Below, piece by piece: positions 26,952 to 37,440 of a DNA stretch of 62,461 bases. The notes under the pieces were generated by a model. It did no database searches. It had not been told where the DNA came from and saw only the letters and a list, made by a program, of their open reading frames with translations. Position 1 is the stretch's first letter. Each line of letters begins with the position of its first letter. Both the position numbers and the translations under genes were made by a program. Source of the DNA: Betaproteobacteria bacterium (GTDB lineage: Bacteria > Pseudomonadota > Gammaproteobacteria > Burkholderiales > Burkholderiaceae); NCBI GenBank assembly GCA_009927445.1, contig RFMZ01000183.1, positions 1 to 62,461 on the forward strand. Reading direction: 5' to 3'.

Positions 26952-27069
26952 CATTGTGGGTGAGGGTGAATGATCCGCTGACGCATATTTAAGGTGGATT
27001 GATTCAGTATGAAGGTAAGTGTTTGAAATACTGATGTCATGGCAATTTTAATGTGCGCTAGGCTGTAGC

Positions 27070-27582
27070 TTATATTTGTCGGCTATAGTTCACGAAAGCA
27101 TAGGCTGGTAGAAGTCTACTTGGATCTTTGGGGTCAGCCGCGCTAGGAAAGCTGGTGCGCGAAGTTTCATGCCAATCGGCCTGATTAAAATTGGGAAAAT
27201 GGGCGTCTCCAACGACATCGATATCGACTTCCGTAATGATCATTTGGTGGACCACATCTAATTCTAGGGCTTGTTCGTAGACTTGGGCGCCTCCGATAAT
27301 GAACGCTAATGAATCATTTTGACAAGCTGCGATTGCTCCCTCTAAAGAATCAAAGCATTCTGCATCGGTTGGGTCAAAGCTTTTTGTTCTAGAGATCACA
27401 ATATTTCTTCTCCCGGGGAGGGCGCGGCCAAGAGACTCCCATGTTTTACGTCCCATGATGATGGGGTGTCCGGTCGTGATTTTTTTAAAATGTTGCAGGT
27501 CCGCAGGTAAGCGCCATGGTAAGGCATTATCTTGACCGATAATACCTTGTTTAGAGCGGGCGACGATAATCGTTAATTGCAC
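27070..27582 (-). CDS. folA: Dihydrofolate reductase
   Basis: Reduces dihydrofolate to tetrahydrofolate with NADPH. The 170-residue product starts MQLTIIVARSKQGIIGQDNA and has LPWRLPADLQHFKKITTGHP with the active-site acidic residue, IIMGRKTWESLGRALPGR, FIIGGAQVYEQAL and the C-terminal Y-A-F strand. It starts 2 bp after the thyA stop, forming the classic thyA-folA pair that regenerates the folate oxidised by thymidylate synthase. It converges with the RloAB-like pair. Confidence 0.96.
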   Translation of the reverse strand: MQLTIIVARSKQGIIGQDNALPWRLPADLQHFKKITTGHPIIMGRKTWESLGRALPGRRNIVISRTKSFDPTDAECFDSLEGAIAACQNDSLAFIIGGAQVYEQALELDVVHQMIITEVDIDVVGDAHFPNFNQADWHETSRTSFPSAADPKDPSRLLPAYAFVNYSRQI

Positions 27583-27584
27583 GT

Positions 27585-28379
27585 TTAAATAGCAACTGGT
27601 GCTTTAATGGCGGGATGTGATTCATAGCCGACGACTTCAATATCCTCATACTCATAATCAAAAATGGATGGGGGATGACGTTTGATCGACAGTTGGGGAA
27701 GAGGCAATGGTTTACGCGAGAGTTGTAATTGAACTTGCTCAAGATGATTCGAGTAGAGGTGACAATCTCCCCCAGTCCAGACAAAATCACCGACTGATAA
27801 ATTAGTTTGCTGAGCGACTAGGTGGGTGAGTAGGGCGTAGCTGGCAATATTAAAAGGCACACCGAGAAATATATCAGCGCTACGCTGATAGAGTTGACAG
27901 GATAATTTACCGTCGGCAACATAAAATTGAAAAAATGCATGGCATGGAGCTAAGGCCATCGTAGGGATATCTGCGACATTCCAAGCCGAGACAATTATTC
28001 GGCGTGAGTCGGGGGTGGTTTTTATTTGTTCAATAATCTGAGCGATTTGATCGATATGTTGACCGCTTGGGGTTGGCCAAGAGCGCCATTGGTAGCCATA
28101 AATAGGTCCTAAATCGCCATCAGGTTTAGCCCACTCATTCCAAATCGAGACTCCGCGCTCCTTGAGCCATTGATTATTTGTACTGCCTTTAAGAAACCAG
28201 AGCAGTTCGTAAATAATTGATTTGAGGTGCAGTTTTTTGGTCGTTACCATGGGAAAGCCTTGCGCCAGATTAAAGCGCATTTGATAACCAAATACGGATA
28301 GCGTTCCGGTACCTGTTCGGTCGGTTTTTTTTGTGCCGTGTTCGAGCACGTGACGCATTAAATGTTGATAGGAATCCAT
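27585..28379 (-). CDS. thyA: Thymidylate synthase
   Basis: Converts dUMP to dTMP with methylenetetrahydrofolate. The 264-residue product matches ThyA along its whole length: [24 protein letters not shown]-type segment [20 protein letters not shown], the catalytic cysteine in [30 protein letters not shown] and GDCHLYSNH. It ends with the conserved IKAPVAI. ATG 28379 is used; the codon just before it is TTG and would add one residue. It is coupled to folA. Confidence 0.97.
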   Translation of the reverse strand: MDSYQHLMRHVLEHGTKKTDRTGTGTLSVFGYQMRFNLAQGFPMVTTKKLHLKSIIYELLWFLKGSTNNQWLKERGVSIWNEWAKPDGDLGPIYGYQWRSWPTPSGQHIDQIAQIIEQIKTTPDSRRIIVSAWNVADIPTMALAPCHAFFQFYVADGKLSCQLYQRSADIFLGVPFNIASYALLTHLVAQQTNLSVGDFVWTGGDCHLYSNHLEQVQLQLSRKPLPLPQLSIKRHPPSIFDYEYEDIEVVGYESHPAIKAPVAI

Positions 28380-28428
28380 CAACTTATTGTAGGCGAAAAT
28401 AGCAGTAGTAGGATATTTTTAGTCGTTT

Positions 28429-29475
28429 CTAGGTGTATTCACGCCCAATAGTTGATGAATTTTTGGGGGATGTGGTGGTGTATTGCAAGTGCACTTTTTT
28501 TTCTGGGTAAAGATATTCTTTTGCGGCGAAGGCTGCAAGAGTTGCCTCATGAAATCCGCAAAGGATTAATTTCTTTTTGCCTGGATAGGTATTGATATCA
28601 CCTACTGCAAAAATTCCTGGGGTGTTGGTAGAGAACTTTTCCGTGTCGACCAAGATTTGTTTGCGATCAAGTTGGAGTCCCCAATCTGCGATAGGACCAA
28701 GTTTTGGAGATAGGCCAAGAAAAGCTAGGAGAATGTCTAGTGGGATACGACGAGTTAGGCCGTCTTGGCCGGTGATGATGAGTGCACACAAGAGTTGATT
28801 TGCTTCTTCAAAGCCAGTAATTTGTCCGACCGTAAAGCGCATGGACGAACTGTCGCATAAGGCGCGGATTTTGGCAATAGAATCTGGCTTAGCTTTTAAT
28901 TCATGGCGCCGATGAATCAGCGTCAGGCTTTGGACCTGGTCCACTAGGTTTAGGCAAGAGTCAAGGGCGCAGTCGTTATCGCCAAGTACGACGATATGTT
29001 TATTGATATATCGGGAAGGGTTGGTATCTTCAAAGAAAATTTGTTGCTGATAAAAGCGTTCGATGCCGGCAATTTTCAGGGTGCGCGGCTGGAACGAGCC
29101 GACTCCTGCGGCAATAAAGATTGTTTTAGTCAGGAAGTTTTTACCTAGCGAGGTTGATAGTAAAAAGCGCCCATCTACTTGTTGGCTTAGTGTATTGACC
29201 ACTTGGCCTAAATGAAATTGGGGTGCGAAGGGTTGTATTTGTTGGAGGAGTTGATCGGTCAATTCTTGACCTGTGCACAGTGGTATTGCTGGAATATCGT
29301 AAATCGGTTTATCTGGGTATAGTTCGACACATTGGCCACCTGGGACCTTCAGGGAGTCGATGACATGGGCTTGTATTTCGAGTAGGCCAAGCTCAAATAC
29401 TTGAAATAAACCAACTGGTCCTGCGCCGATAATTACAGCTTCAGTTGCAATGGCATGCGGAAAAGAGTTTGGCAT
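28429..29475 (-). CDS. Ferredoxin--NADP+ reductase, thioredoxin-reductase-like type
   Basis: A 348-residue FAD/NAD(P)-binding oxidoreductase with the TrxR fold but no redox-active CxxC, as in the YumC-type ferredoxin reductases. Visible are the FAD motif [16 protein letters not shown] (residues 15-30), [11 protein letters not shown], the NADP domain motif [12 protein letters not shown] (where GGGDSA is usual) and the second FAD motif [18 protein letters not shown]. The fdxA gene lies just upstream on the same strand and is a plausible electron partner. The C-terminus is short and polar. Confidence 0.85.
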   Translation of the reverse strand: MPNSFPHAIATEAVIIGAGPVGLFQVFELGLLEIQAHVIDSLKVPGGQCVELYPDKPIYDIPAIPLCTGQELTDQLLQQIQPFAPQFHLGQVVNTLSQQVDGRFLLSTSLGKNFLTKTIFIAAGVGSFQPRTLKIAGIERFYQQQIFFEDTNPSRYINKHIVVLGDNDCALDSCLNLVDQVQSLTLIHRRHELKAKPDSIAKIRALCDSSSMRFTVGQITGFEEANQLLCALIITGQDGLTRRIPLDILLAFLGLSPKLGPIADWGLQLDRKQILVDTEKFSTNTPGIFAVGDINTYPGKKKLILCGFHEATLAAFAAKEYLYPEKKVHLQYTTTSPKNSSTIGREYT

Positions 29476-29506
29476 AACTAGTCTTTAGGATGTTGCTGGA
29501 ACTATT

Positions 29507-29539
29507 TGTTGACTCAGTGTTGACTTCGTGTTTACTTAG
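29507..29539. repeat. Tandem repeat, 11 bp x 3
   Basis: TGTTGACTCAG, TGTTGACTTCG and TGTTTACTTAG follow one another in the spacer between the ferredoxin reductase and fdxA. On the minus strand it lies in the leader of the reductase gene. Confidence 0.7.
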
Positions 29540-29617
29540 TGAATCTCTCCAAGTGATTGATCGGAGGTTCTCGTTAGTGCAAAATTTGCAGATAACAAAA
29601 TATTCGAAACAGGCGAT

Positions 29618-29710
29618 ATGATCTATAAAAAAATAGGAAGCATCAAGACAGGTAAGGCGGGTAAAGCGAGTAAAACGAGTAAAGCGGGTAAAAAATTAAA
29701 ACAGCTATAG
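29618..29710 (+). CDS. Possible 30-residue lysine-rich repeat micropeptide
   Basis: An open frame ATG 29618 to TAG 29710 encodes 30 residues, starting MIYKKIGSIKTG and continuing with a three-residue repeat (GKA, GKA, SKT, SKA, GKK), ending KLKQL. About a third of the residues are lysine and none are acidic. The frame coincides with a 9-bp tandem array, which keeps it open. The ribosome-binding site is poor (CAGG about 5 bp upstream). It lies on the strand opposite the flanking genes. It may be chance reading through a repeat, so confidence is low. Confidence 0.25.
   Translation: MIYKKIGSIKTGKAGKASKTSKAGKKLKQL
29651..29695. repeat. Tandem repeat, 9 bp x 5
   Basis: Five 9-bp units in a row: GGTAAGGCG, GGTAAAGCG, AGTAAAACG, AGTAAAGCG, GGTAAAAAA. 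It lies 41 bp downstream of the fdxA stop in the fdxA/reductase spacer. The unit length is a multiple of three and lies inside a short open frame. Confidence 0.85.
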
Positions 29711-29735
29711 CAATACTGGGTGCCAAGATCCCTTT

Positions 29736-30059
29736 TTAGCGAATCAAGTGTTCGAGTTTATCTTTAACATCTTTCCAATCATCCGCATCCGGTAAAGAAC
29801 CTTTTGATTTTGTAATCGATTTCCAATTACGTGATAATTCAGTATTAAGTGCGATGAATGCTTGCTGATCGCCTGGTACATCGTCTTCGGCATAAATTGC
29901 ATTGACGGGACACTCGGGCACACAAACAGCGCAATCAATACACTCATCTGGGTCAATTGTCAGAAAGTTAGGACCTTCTCGAAAACAGTCCACTGGGCAG
30001 ACATCAACACAGTCTGTATATTTACATTTAATACAGGCTTCGGTAACGACGTAAGTCAT
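29736..30059 (-). CDS. fdxA: Seven-iron ferredoxin
   Basis: A 107-residue [3Fe-4S][4Fe-4S] ferredoxin of the FdxA type. The cysteine pattern is visible as [19 protein letters not shown] in the first 26 residues and [12 protein letters not shown] near residue 40, followed by the long C-terminal tail of this class ([16 protein letters not shown]). The family carries low-potential electrons. The reductase gene about 260 bp downstream on the same strand is a plausible partner. Confidence 0.95.
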   Translation of the reverse strand: MTYVVTEACIKCKYTDCVDVCPVDCFREGPNFLTIDPDECIDCAVCVPECPVNAIYAEDDVPGDQQAFIALNTELSRNWKSITKSKGSLPDADDWKDVKDKLEHLIR

Positions 30060-30246
30060 AATTGTTTTGTAATCATTAAAAGATCTATTTTAGCTGAGAA
30101 ATCCCGCAATGAAAAATTGTCATTGTAGTTTGGCCGCCACTTAGATAGCGGCGATGGTTTATTTGGCAGGAGGGGGAGGGTCCTTGGCATTGTCTTGATA
30201 CAGAATGGCATACAATAACTATTTATATTGTGTCTAGGAAAATACC

Positions 30247-31263
30247 ATGTCACTTAACCAATCACCGAGCCAAGCACCGAGTCAAGTTCGCCCCAAAGTA
30301 TTAGTAGCCCGCAGAATTTTCCCTGAGGGTTTGGCGCGTTTAGAGGAGCATTGTGAGATTGACTACAACGATCAGATTCACCCTTTATCGAACGCTGAGT
30401 TAGCTAACCGTTTAGCCGATAAACAGGGTGCTTTGGTAACGGGTAGTGAGCAGGTTGGTACTCAGACCTTAAGTCAGGCTAGTCATCTGCAAATCATCTC
30501 CAATATCGCAGTTGGATTTAATAATTTTGATGTGGCAGCACTTAACGCAAAGCATATTTTTGGTACAAATACACCGGACGTGTTGACTGACACGACTGCT
30601 GATATGGCTTTTGCACTCTTAATGGCAACGGCCCGGCGCGTTTGTGAAACTGAGCATTGGTTAAGGGCAGGTCATTGGCAAAATTGGGAGTTAGGTGGGA
30701 TGCTTGGGGTAGATGTCCATCATTCCACAATGGGTATTATTGGCATGGGGCGTATTGGTCAGGCAATTGCAAAACGTGGCTTAGGTTTTGGGATGAATAT
30801 TTTGTATCACAATCGAACGCAATTAGACGCTGCTACGGAGCAGGCGTGTCAGGCCCAATATGTTGATTTAGAAACTTTATTGCGACAGGCCGATCATGTT
30901 GTTTTAGTGATGCCTTACTCTGCGGCGAGTCATCACCTCATTGGTCGGGAGCAATTGGCTTTGATGCGGCCTACTGCCACACTGATTAACATTGCCAGAG
31001 GGGGGATTGTGGACGACGCTGCCCTCATTGAGGCCTTACAGAAAAAAGTGATTTTTGCGGCCGGTTTAGATGTTTATGAGGGGGAGCCAAAGCTCAATAC
31101 GGGATTTTTAACTGTGCCAAATGTGGTATTAACACCACATATTGGTAGCGCAACTGCCAAGACGCGTCATGGCATGATGAATTTAGCGATTGATAATTTG
31201 CTCGCGGGCTTGGCGGGTAAGAGACCCCCCAATCTAATTAATCCGGAGATCTGGAAAGCCTGA
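30247..31263 (+). CDS. D-2-hydroxyacid dehydrogenase (glyoxylate/hydroxypyruvate reductase-like)
   Basis: NAD(P)-dependent reductase of the D-isomer 2-hydroxyacid dehydrogenase family, 338 residues. The Rossmann motif is MGIIGMGRIGQAIAKRG (about residues 160-176). The catalytic triad is the arginine of INIARGGIVDD, the glutamate of YEGEPKL and the histidine of LTPHIGSAT. Closest in layout to GhrB-type enzymes, but substrate cannot be fixed by eye. The first dozen codons hold a repeated Pro-Ser-Gln segment. Its last 26 bp overlap the end of a convergent small membrane protein gene. Confidence 0.9.
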   Translation: MSLNQSPSQAPSQVRPKVLVARRIFPEGLARLEEHCEIDYNDQIHPLSNAELANRLADKQGALVTGSEQVGTQTLSQASHLQIISNIAVGFNNFDVAALNAKHIFGTNTPDVLTDTTADMAFALLMATARRVCETEHWLRAGHWQNWELGGMLGVDVHHSTMGIIGMGRIGQAIAKRGLGFGMNILYHNRTQLDAATEQACQAQYVDLETLLRQADHVVLVMPYSAASHHLIGREQLALMRPTATLINIARGGIVDDAALIEALQKKVIFAAGLDVYEGEPKLNTGFLTVPNVVLTPHIGSATAKTRHGMMNLAIDNLLAGLAGKRPPNLINPEIWKA

Positions 31264-31567
31264 AACGGCGGGGGCTAGGTTTGTGTTCTTCAAGAGGGAT
31301 TTCTTTGAGGTCTAGTTCAATACCGCCAAAGTTTGTAGCGACCCAGTTATAAACTTTACAAGCCAGCCACAAAATAGCGAAGCCAAAAACAATATTGAGA
31401 AATACCCCGTAGAGAACGATAAACAGGGGTATTTCACCATATCGAAAGTAGGCGTCAATAAAAAATAAGCCGATAATAGGCAGTGAAAAGCACATATAGA
31501 CAAGGACTAATGTTTTGGCCGTATGGATTGGGTCAACATAGATAATTTCTCTTTTACTACTGGGCAT
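31238..31567 (-). CDS. Small two-helix membrane protein of unknown function
   Basis: A 109-residue product not recognised by family. It has a polar start (MPSSKREIIYVDPIHTAK), two hydrophobic stretches (about residues 18-40 and 47-70), then a short conserved-looking loop YNWVATNFGGIELDL and a basic tail. The N-terminus looks cytoplasmic. The 3' end overlaps the dehydrogenase gene on the other strand by 26 bp. It sits downstream of moeA on the same strand, but with 88 bp between. Confidence 0.7.
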   Translation of the reverse strand: MPSSKREIIYVDPIHTAKTLVLVYMCFSLPIIGLFFIDAYFRYGEIPLFIVLYGVFLNIVFGFAILWLACKVYNWVATNFGGIELDLKEIPLEEHKPSPRRFRLSRSPD

Positions 31568-31655
31568 ATGTAATTTCTAGAAGTGGTATTGTGAATGATT
31601 CAAAGGGAACAGAAATTATTTCTTGATTGTAATCTTTAGAAAAATTATATGTGAA

Positions 31656-33011
31656 TTATCTTTGAATTGCCACAATGTTGACGAGGTCGCCGTCTTCTAC
31701 TTGGGTAAGTTCTGGGGGTAGGATCACCAGGCAATTAGCCTGACTCATCGAACTTAGTACGCCAGATCCTTGATTACCAATTGGTTCTACGCAATTTAAC
31801 CCAGCCGTATTTTGGTGTAAAAAGCCCCTTAAAAATTCTGTTCTTCCAGAGCGTTTTTTGAACTTTCCAACCCAGTGGGCTTGGTGGATCAGTTGTTTAA
31901 AGTTACTTGCACCACCCATCCAGTTTAGGGTATCTTGGACGAACTGGTAAAAAGTAATCATAACTGCTACGGGGTTGCCGGGTAGGCCAAAAAGTACGGC
32001 TTCATGTTGGTTTTGCTTGATTTTTCCAAAGGCCATGGGTCGGCCTGGTTTGATGGCTAGGGTCCAAAAGGCCACATCGCCCAGTTCGCGCATGACTTGT
32101 TTAGTGAAGTCGGCTTGTCCAACAGAGACGCCACCGGAGGTAATAATTGCATCTGCTAAAGACGCGGCTGAGGCAAATGCATTACGCAGTGCTTCTGGGT
32201 GATCGGGGATGATTCCAAGATCGATCGTATTTACTCCCAAATTTTGCAACATTCCCAGGAGGGTATAGCGATTACTATCAAAAATTGCACCGGGAGTTAA
32301 TTCGGAGCCGAGGGCTTTGAGTTCGTCCCCTGTTGAGAAAATGGCCACGGTCAATTTTTTATAGACCCCGATTGTTGAGAAACCCATCGAGGCGATTAGA
32401 CCCATATCACTAGGTCCAATGATGCGGCCTTTGGGGATGCAAACTGTTCCGATGCGCAGATCTTCACCTTGTAGTCGGCGATTATCACCCGCTTGGATAC
32501 GTCTTGGATCAAAGCCAATAGTTTGTTGGATTTGCTCGGTGAACTCTTGGGGAATGACCGTATCACATCCAGCGGGCATGACTGCGCCGGTCATGATTCG
32601 GTAGGCATGTTGACTAGGATCAAAAACAACTGTGTTGGTGGATTTGATCTCTTGGTTTTTTGCTTCCGTCGAGTCGGCACTAGTTGCTAGGCGAGTTCCA
32701 ATAATATCAAGGCTAATTGGATTTGCTTGGTGGAGAGCTTGGCTATGAAAAGCAAAGCCATCCATGGCTGAGTTATCCGCTGGTGGGACATCCATTAAAG
32801 CAATCATGTCCTTGTGAAGAACTCTACCTAGGGCGCTTTCTAGGGGGATTGTTTCAGTTCCTAAAGTATGGCGACGATTTGCGGTATAAGCTTGCATAAA
32901 CTCCAGGGCTGCCTCTAATTGCAAGGCCTCTGGGTTAAAGAGATCAGTCCCTTGACTTTTGATCCACTGTGTTTGGAAATCCACTAAGGGTGGGAGAGAG
33001 TTTACGCTCAT
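31656..33011 (-). CDS. moeA: Molybdopterin molybdenumtransferase
   Basis: Inserts molybdate into adenylated molybdopterin made by Mog. The 451-residue product has the MoeA domains in order: SALGRVLHKD and VPPADNSAMDGFAF near the N-terminus, RIMTGAVMPAGCDTVIPQE, the MPT-binding fold with FSTGDEL and ITSGGVSVGQADF, LFGLPGNPVAVM, and a C-terminal beta domain with GSGVLSSMSQANCLVILP. The N-terminus carries about 30 extra residues. Its ATG overlaps the mobA stop (ATGA), last gene of rne-moaA-mobA-moeA. Confidence 0.96.
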   Translation of the reverse strand: MSVNSLPPLVDFQTQWIKSQGTDLFNPEALQLEAALEFMQAYTANRRHTLGTETIPLESALGRVLHKDMIALMDVPPADNSAMDGFAFHSQALHQANPISLDIIGTRLATSADSTEAKNQEIKSTNTVVFDPSQHAYRIMTGAVMPAGCDTVIPQEFTEQIQQTIGFDPRRIQAGDNRRLQGEDLRIGTVCIPKGRIIGPSDMGLIASMGFSTIGVYKKLTVAIFSTGDELKALGSELTPGAIFDSNRYTLLGMLQNLGVNTIDLGIIPDHPEALRNAFASAASLADAIITSGGVSVGQADFTKQVMRELGDVAFWTLAIKPGRPMAFGKIKQNQHEAVLFGLPGNPVAVMITFYQFVQDTLNWMGGASNFKQLIHQAHWVGKFKKRSGRTEFLRGFLHQNTAGLNCVEPIGNQGSGVLSSMSQANCLVILPPELTQVEDGDLVNIVAIQR

Positions 33012-33673
33012 GCGAAGAGAGATTCTGTGTGGGCTAATTCTGCGGGTGTATTAATATTAGCAAAAGCTTGCACATCTGGAAAAAGTACAGCACTATTTTT
33101 TTGAGTTGCAAACCAGCGGTCTATTTTTCGTTCACCCTGATCCAAATACGCGCACAAACTCGTTAAGAGGTTTGCCCGCATTAAACAAAAGACTGGGTAG
33201 GCTTGTGGTCGGTGATCGATTGGTGCTGTGATGGCATAAGCTAGATCTGTTTGTTGCGCAAGTAAATTTTGCAGCAGTTCGCTCGCAAGGTTACTGGGAA
33301 ATAGTGGCGAATCGCAGGGAATAACCAGCAGGTATTCGGTTTGACAATGGCTTAGTCCAGTATGAAAACCTCCGAGTGGCCCAACAAAACCTGGGTAAGT
33401 ATCCGAATAAACTGGTATTTGGCCACCAGTCTGGAGTGCGAAGTGTCGACTGATTGCTTCGTAGGCAGGATGATTCCGATTAGCGTTGATGGCTAATTGC
33501 GATACTTGCGGCAGGAGGCGCTCAATTGCCCAGTGCGCCAGGGTTTGGTGTTTCAGTGGTAATAGGCCTTTATCTTGGCCTTGCATCCGCTCGGCTTTAC
33601 CGCCGCAGAGCACAAGACCGCTGATTAACTGTTGATGGGAGTTCACCTTAGCCACCGATATAGGACATTTCAA
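33008..33673 (-). CDS. mobA: Molybdenum cofactor guanylyltransferase
   Basis: Attaches GMP to molybdenum cofactor to make the MGD form used by DMSO-reductase-family enzymes. The 221-residue product has the nucleotide-binding start [20 protein letters not shown] (about residues 18-37) and the acidic [15 protein letters not shown]. From ATG 33673 it overlaps the moaA end by 26 bp; GTG 33646, just past the moaA stop, is an equally plausible start and would give 212 residues. It is coupled to moeA by ATGA. Confidence 0.92.
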   Translation of the reverse strand: MKCPISVAKVNSHQQLISGLVLCGGKAERMQGQDKGLLPLKHQTLAHWAIERLLPQVSQLAINANRNHPAYEAISRHFALQTGGQIPVYSDTYPGFVGPLGGFHTGLSHCQTEYLLVIPCDSPLFPSNLASELLQNLLAQQTDLAYAITAPIDHRPQAYPVFCLMRANLLTSLCAYLDQGERKIDRWFATQKNSAVLFPDVQAFANINTPAELAHTESLFA

Positions 33674-34766
33674 CCTTATGATGGCTGACTTGGCCGGTTT
33701 GTACTTGCCCCCGAATTTCGGAATAATTATCGGTGCGTTTTTGCCAAATACCTGCTACCACATTGGATATAGCGAGGTCATCCACATGACTTCTTAAGAG
33801 GGCGCGTAGATCATAACCGGTATTGGCAAACAGGCATAAAAAAAGTTTCCCTTCCATGGAGATACGTGCACGCGTGCACGAACTACAAAATGCTTGGGTA
33901 ACGCTGGAGATGACTCCGATTTCTGCCGAGCCATCCAGATGTTGCCAGCGCTGCGCCACTTCGCCAGGATAATCCGGCTCAATTGGCACTAGTGGATATT
34001 GGGATTGAATCAGATCAAGGACTGCTCTAGAGGGGAGTACTTCTTGCATTTGCCAGCCATTGGTATTACCCACATCCATATATTCAATAAAGCGAACGAC
34101 AATACCGGTGTCTTTAAAATATTTGACCATGGGTAATATTTCTTGATCGTTCACCCCTTTTTTAACAACCATATTGACTTTGACTGAACTAAAACCCATT
34201 TTTTTTGCTAATTCGATACTTTCTAAGACATCGCGCTGGGCAAAATCAACATCATTCATTTGCCGAAATACAGCATCGCTCATTGCATCTAGGCTAATCG
34301 TAATTCGTTTAAGTCCAGCATCTTTCAGTGCTTGGGCTTTTTTTTGTAATAGACTACCGTTCGTGGTGAGCGTCAGATCAATTGGGCGTCCATCTGGTGT
34401 ATGCAGTTTAGCGAGCATCGCCACTAAATCTTCAATCCCTTTGCGTAAGAGGGGTTCACCACCTGTTAAGCGAATTTTTTGCACGCCATGCGCAATAAAA
34501 ATCCGAGCGACTCGGGTAATTTCTTCAAAGCTTAATAGTTCTTTTTGGCCAAGGTAATTATATTGGTTGGTAAATATTTCTTTTGGCATGCAATAAGGAC
34601 AGCGAAAATTACAGCGGTCTGTCACTGAAATCCGCAGGTCATGTAGCCCTCTTTGACGGGTATCTTGTAAGGTACCCGTTGGTTGCAAGAGCTTTTCTGG
34701 AATAGTTAATTGTTGGGTGATGCTAGTTAGTTCAGCCAAACTCGTGATGGGTACTATTTTTTTCAT
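33648..34766 (-). CDS. moaA: GTP 3',8-cyclase
   Basis: Radical-SAM enzyme starting molybdenum cofactor synthesis from GTP. The 372-residue product has the radical SAM cluster CNFRCPYC (about residues 52-59), [13 protein letters not shown], and a second cluster site in [20 protein letters not shown]. It ends with the Gly-Gly dipeptide the enzyme needs. About 35 extra residues precede the core. It lies 35 bp downstream of rne on the same strand. Confidence 0.96.
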   Translation of the reverse strand: MKKIVPITSLAELTSITQQLTIPEKLLQPTGTLQDTRQRGLHDLRISVTDRCNFRCPYCMPKEIFTNQYNYLGQKELLSFEEITRVARIFIAHGVQKIRLTGGEPLLRKGIEDLVAMLAKLHTPDGRPIDLTLTTNGSLLQKKAQALKDAGLKRITISLDAMSDAVFRQMNDVDFAQRDVLESIELAKKMGFSSVKVNMVVKKGVNDQEILPMVKYFKDTGIVVRFIEYMDVGNTNGWQMQEVLPSRAVLDLIQSQYPLVPIEPDYPGEVAQRWQHLDGSAEIGVISSVTQAFCSSCTRARISMEGKLFLCLFANTGYDLRALLRSHVDDLAISNVVAGIWQKRTDNYSEIRGQVQTGQVSHHKVEMSYIGG

Positions 34767-34801
34767 AACGAGTTTGGTTCAATCTTGGCAAACATGGTTA
34801 G

Positions 34802-37440
34802 TTAATGTTGGTTAGCAATTAAACGTTCATTGCCGCCGGTTTCCACAAGGACCATTGGGCCAACTGGGAGTGCTTGTGCGGGTTTGGCTTGGCGCGGAAG
34901 ATGCACAGGTTTCGGTTCGGCGGCGATTTGTCGACGGACTTCTTCGAGTTTTTCGGGAAGCGTATCGACCCAAATTAACCCTACTGAAGAAAGGACTTCG
35001 TCTAGAGGTTGGCGGTTTAATTGCGCTGGGGTAACGATTGGTAGTGGCGCATGAACTTTGGCAATTACTTCAAGGGTAGGGACTTTTGGTGAGCTGGCCT
35101 TATCGTGGTTTTCCAAGGGGCTTTGTACATTTGGTACAGAACTTGGATTGAAGGTTTCTTGATGAGGTGCTTGGTTACGAAGTGATTCGGCGCGCGAGCT
35201 ATCGGCATCCGCACGCGTTGAATCAATTGGATTGTACGCATCAGTTCTCGGAGAAGCACTATGTACAACAGATGCTTCATTTGGATGAGTAGCGTTTTCT
35301 GCAGTACTTGCTCCTTGATTTTCATCATTCTCTGGGCGATCGTTCCGATCTCGTTGGCGGCCACGATTACGACGATTTCGACCCCGGCGTTTTTCCTCAC
35401 TACTTGGCCATTCTCGGCGGATGCTTGCGTGGTGGGGGTGTTTTCTAGAGGAGTTTGGTCTAGGTTTGGCTCATTAGCGGGAGCGCTGGGAGCACTCGCA
35501 GAGGTTTTGCCATCTTGGCGTTGACCTCTACCCCGACGTGGTTTTTGGCCATTTTGATCTAGCTGATCAACACCTGCTTCAGACGCATTGTCTGCTGTAT
35601 CAGATCGGTTTTGGTTGGTGTGACCAGGTTGGCGACGTGCATCATTTCGACCCCGACGTGGCTGATTTCCTCTGTTAGGGCGAGCTGGCGTTTGCACCAC
35701 CTCAGGCGTTGGGGTAGTTTTATTGGGGCTACCAAATAAACTTTTAAGCCAAGCGAACATCCCCCCTGAGCTTGCAGGGCTGGCGTCAGTTAGCGTTTTT
35801 TCAACGCGTGAGCTTGGTGGCGCTGGCTGGCTTGGAGTAATACCTTTAACAGCTGCCACTTGTCGTGGTTTGATATCTGTCGCACTTTTACTAACGATCG
35901 TATCCTGTTCCATTTCTTTTGCGACTTCTTCGGCGATGGCATAGCTTGCTTTTTGGCTATCAAGACGTGGGTCATCATGCCGCAGACGCTCTAACTTGTA
36001 ATGGGGCGTTTCCAGATATTTATTGGGGATGAGTAGGACATTGACTTTTGAGCGCGCTTCAATTTTGATGACTTCTGAGCGTTTTTCATTGAGTAAGAAA
36101 GCGGCCACATCTACCGGGACTTGGCAGTGCAAGGCGGCGGTATTTTCTTTCATACTTTCTTCTTGGATAATCCGCAGCACTTGTAGCGCAGAGGATTCCG
36201 TATCCCGAATATGACCAGTGCCCGTGCAGCGTGGGCAAGTAATATGACTTCCCTCTGACAAGGCAGGGCGCAGTCGTTGACGCGACAGTTCTAACAGTCC
36301 AAATTTAGAGATTTTGCCAGTTTGGACACGGGCGCGATCATGGCGTAGGGAATCTTTGATACGGTTTTCGACATCCTTTTGACTTTTAGGAGATTCCATA
36401 TCGATAAAATCGATTACGATTAATCCACCCAGATCGCGCAGGCGCATTTGGCGGGCGATTTCATCGGCCGCTTCTAGATTAGTTCTAGTTGCCGTTTCTT
36501 CGATATCCGAGCCGCGGGTAGCCCGAGCAGAGTTAACATCCACTGAGACGAGCGCTTCGGTATGGTCGATAACGATTGCTCCGCCCGAGGGCAAAGACAC
36601 TGTTCTAGAATAAGCTGTCTCGATTTGATGTTCGATCTGAAAGCGTGAAAAGAGTGGCACATCATCTTGGTAGCGTTTGACTCGGGACATATTATCTGGC
36701 ATGACCACGGACATAAATGCTTGAGCTTGCTCGAAGATATCATCTGTATCAATTAATATTTCACCGATATCCGGTTGGAAGTAGTCGCGAATTGCCCGAA
36801 TGACGAGACTTGACTCGAGGTAAATGAGCAGTGGTGCTTGATTTGTTTTCGCGGCGCTATCAATTGCGGTCCAGAGTTGCATGAGATAGCTAAGATCCCA
36901 CTGGAGTTCTTCGGAGTCTCGACCGATTCCGGCGGTTCGAGCGATGATGCTCATGCCATCCGGAATTTCAAGTTGACCCATTGCTTCGCGTAACTCTTGG
37001 CGATCCTCACCTTCAATCCTGCGCGAAACTCCACCGCCGCGAGGATTGTTTGGCATTAAGACTAGGTATCGTCCGGCTAAAGAGATAAAGCTAGTCAGTG
37101 CAGCGCCTTTATTGCCACGCTCTTCCTTTTCAACTTGGACAATAATTTCTTGGCCTTCTTTGAGGGCTTCTTTAATAGACGCTTTGCGCACATCCACACC
37201 TTCGGCAAAGTAGCTCCTGGCGATTTCTTTAAAAGGTAGAAAGCCATGGCGTTCTTCACCATAGTTGACAAAGCAAGCTTCTAGAGATGGTTCAATCCGG
37301 GTAATGAGGCCTTTGTAGATATTCCCTTTACGCTGCTCTCTACCGGCAGATTCGATATCGATATCAACTAGTTTTTGACCATCGACGATCGCAACCCGCA
37401 GTTCCTCTTGTTGGGTTGCATTAAATAACATTCTTTTCAT
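34802..37440 (-). CDS. rne: Ribonuclease E, frameshifted in the C-terminal region
   Basis: Main endoribonuclease of mRNA decay and rRNA/tRNA processing. From ATG 37440 the frame encodes the S1-like domain, [20 protein letters not shown], the DNase-I-like catalytic part ([27 protein letters not shown]) and the zinc link CPRCTGTG near residue 405. This frame continues to a stop at 35065, but after about 35435 it turns into non-family residues. The Arg-rich continuation ([18 protein letters not shown] and on to the conserved-looking C-terminal tail ending at 34802) is in another frame. One extra G in the run at 35434-35438 would join them into 879 residues. The catalytic half is intact either way; the scaffold tail is not. 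A 576-bp leader region lies upstream. Confidence 0.9.

Noticed and set aside
24742..27069. Integrase, att site or tRNA fragment flanking the RloAB-like pair
   Set aside because: Looked for direct repeats and tRNA 3' ends on both sides and found none; the route of insertion is unknown.
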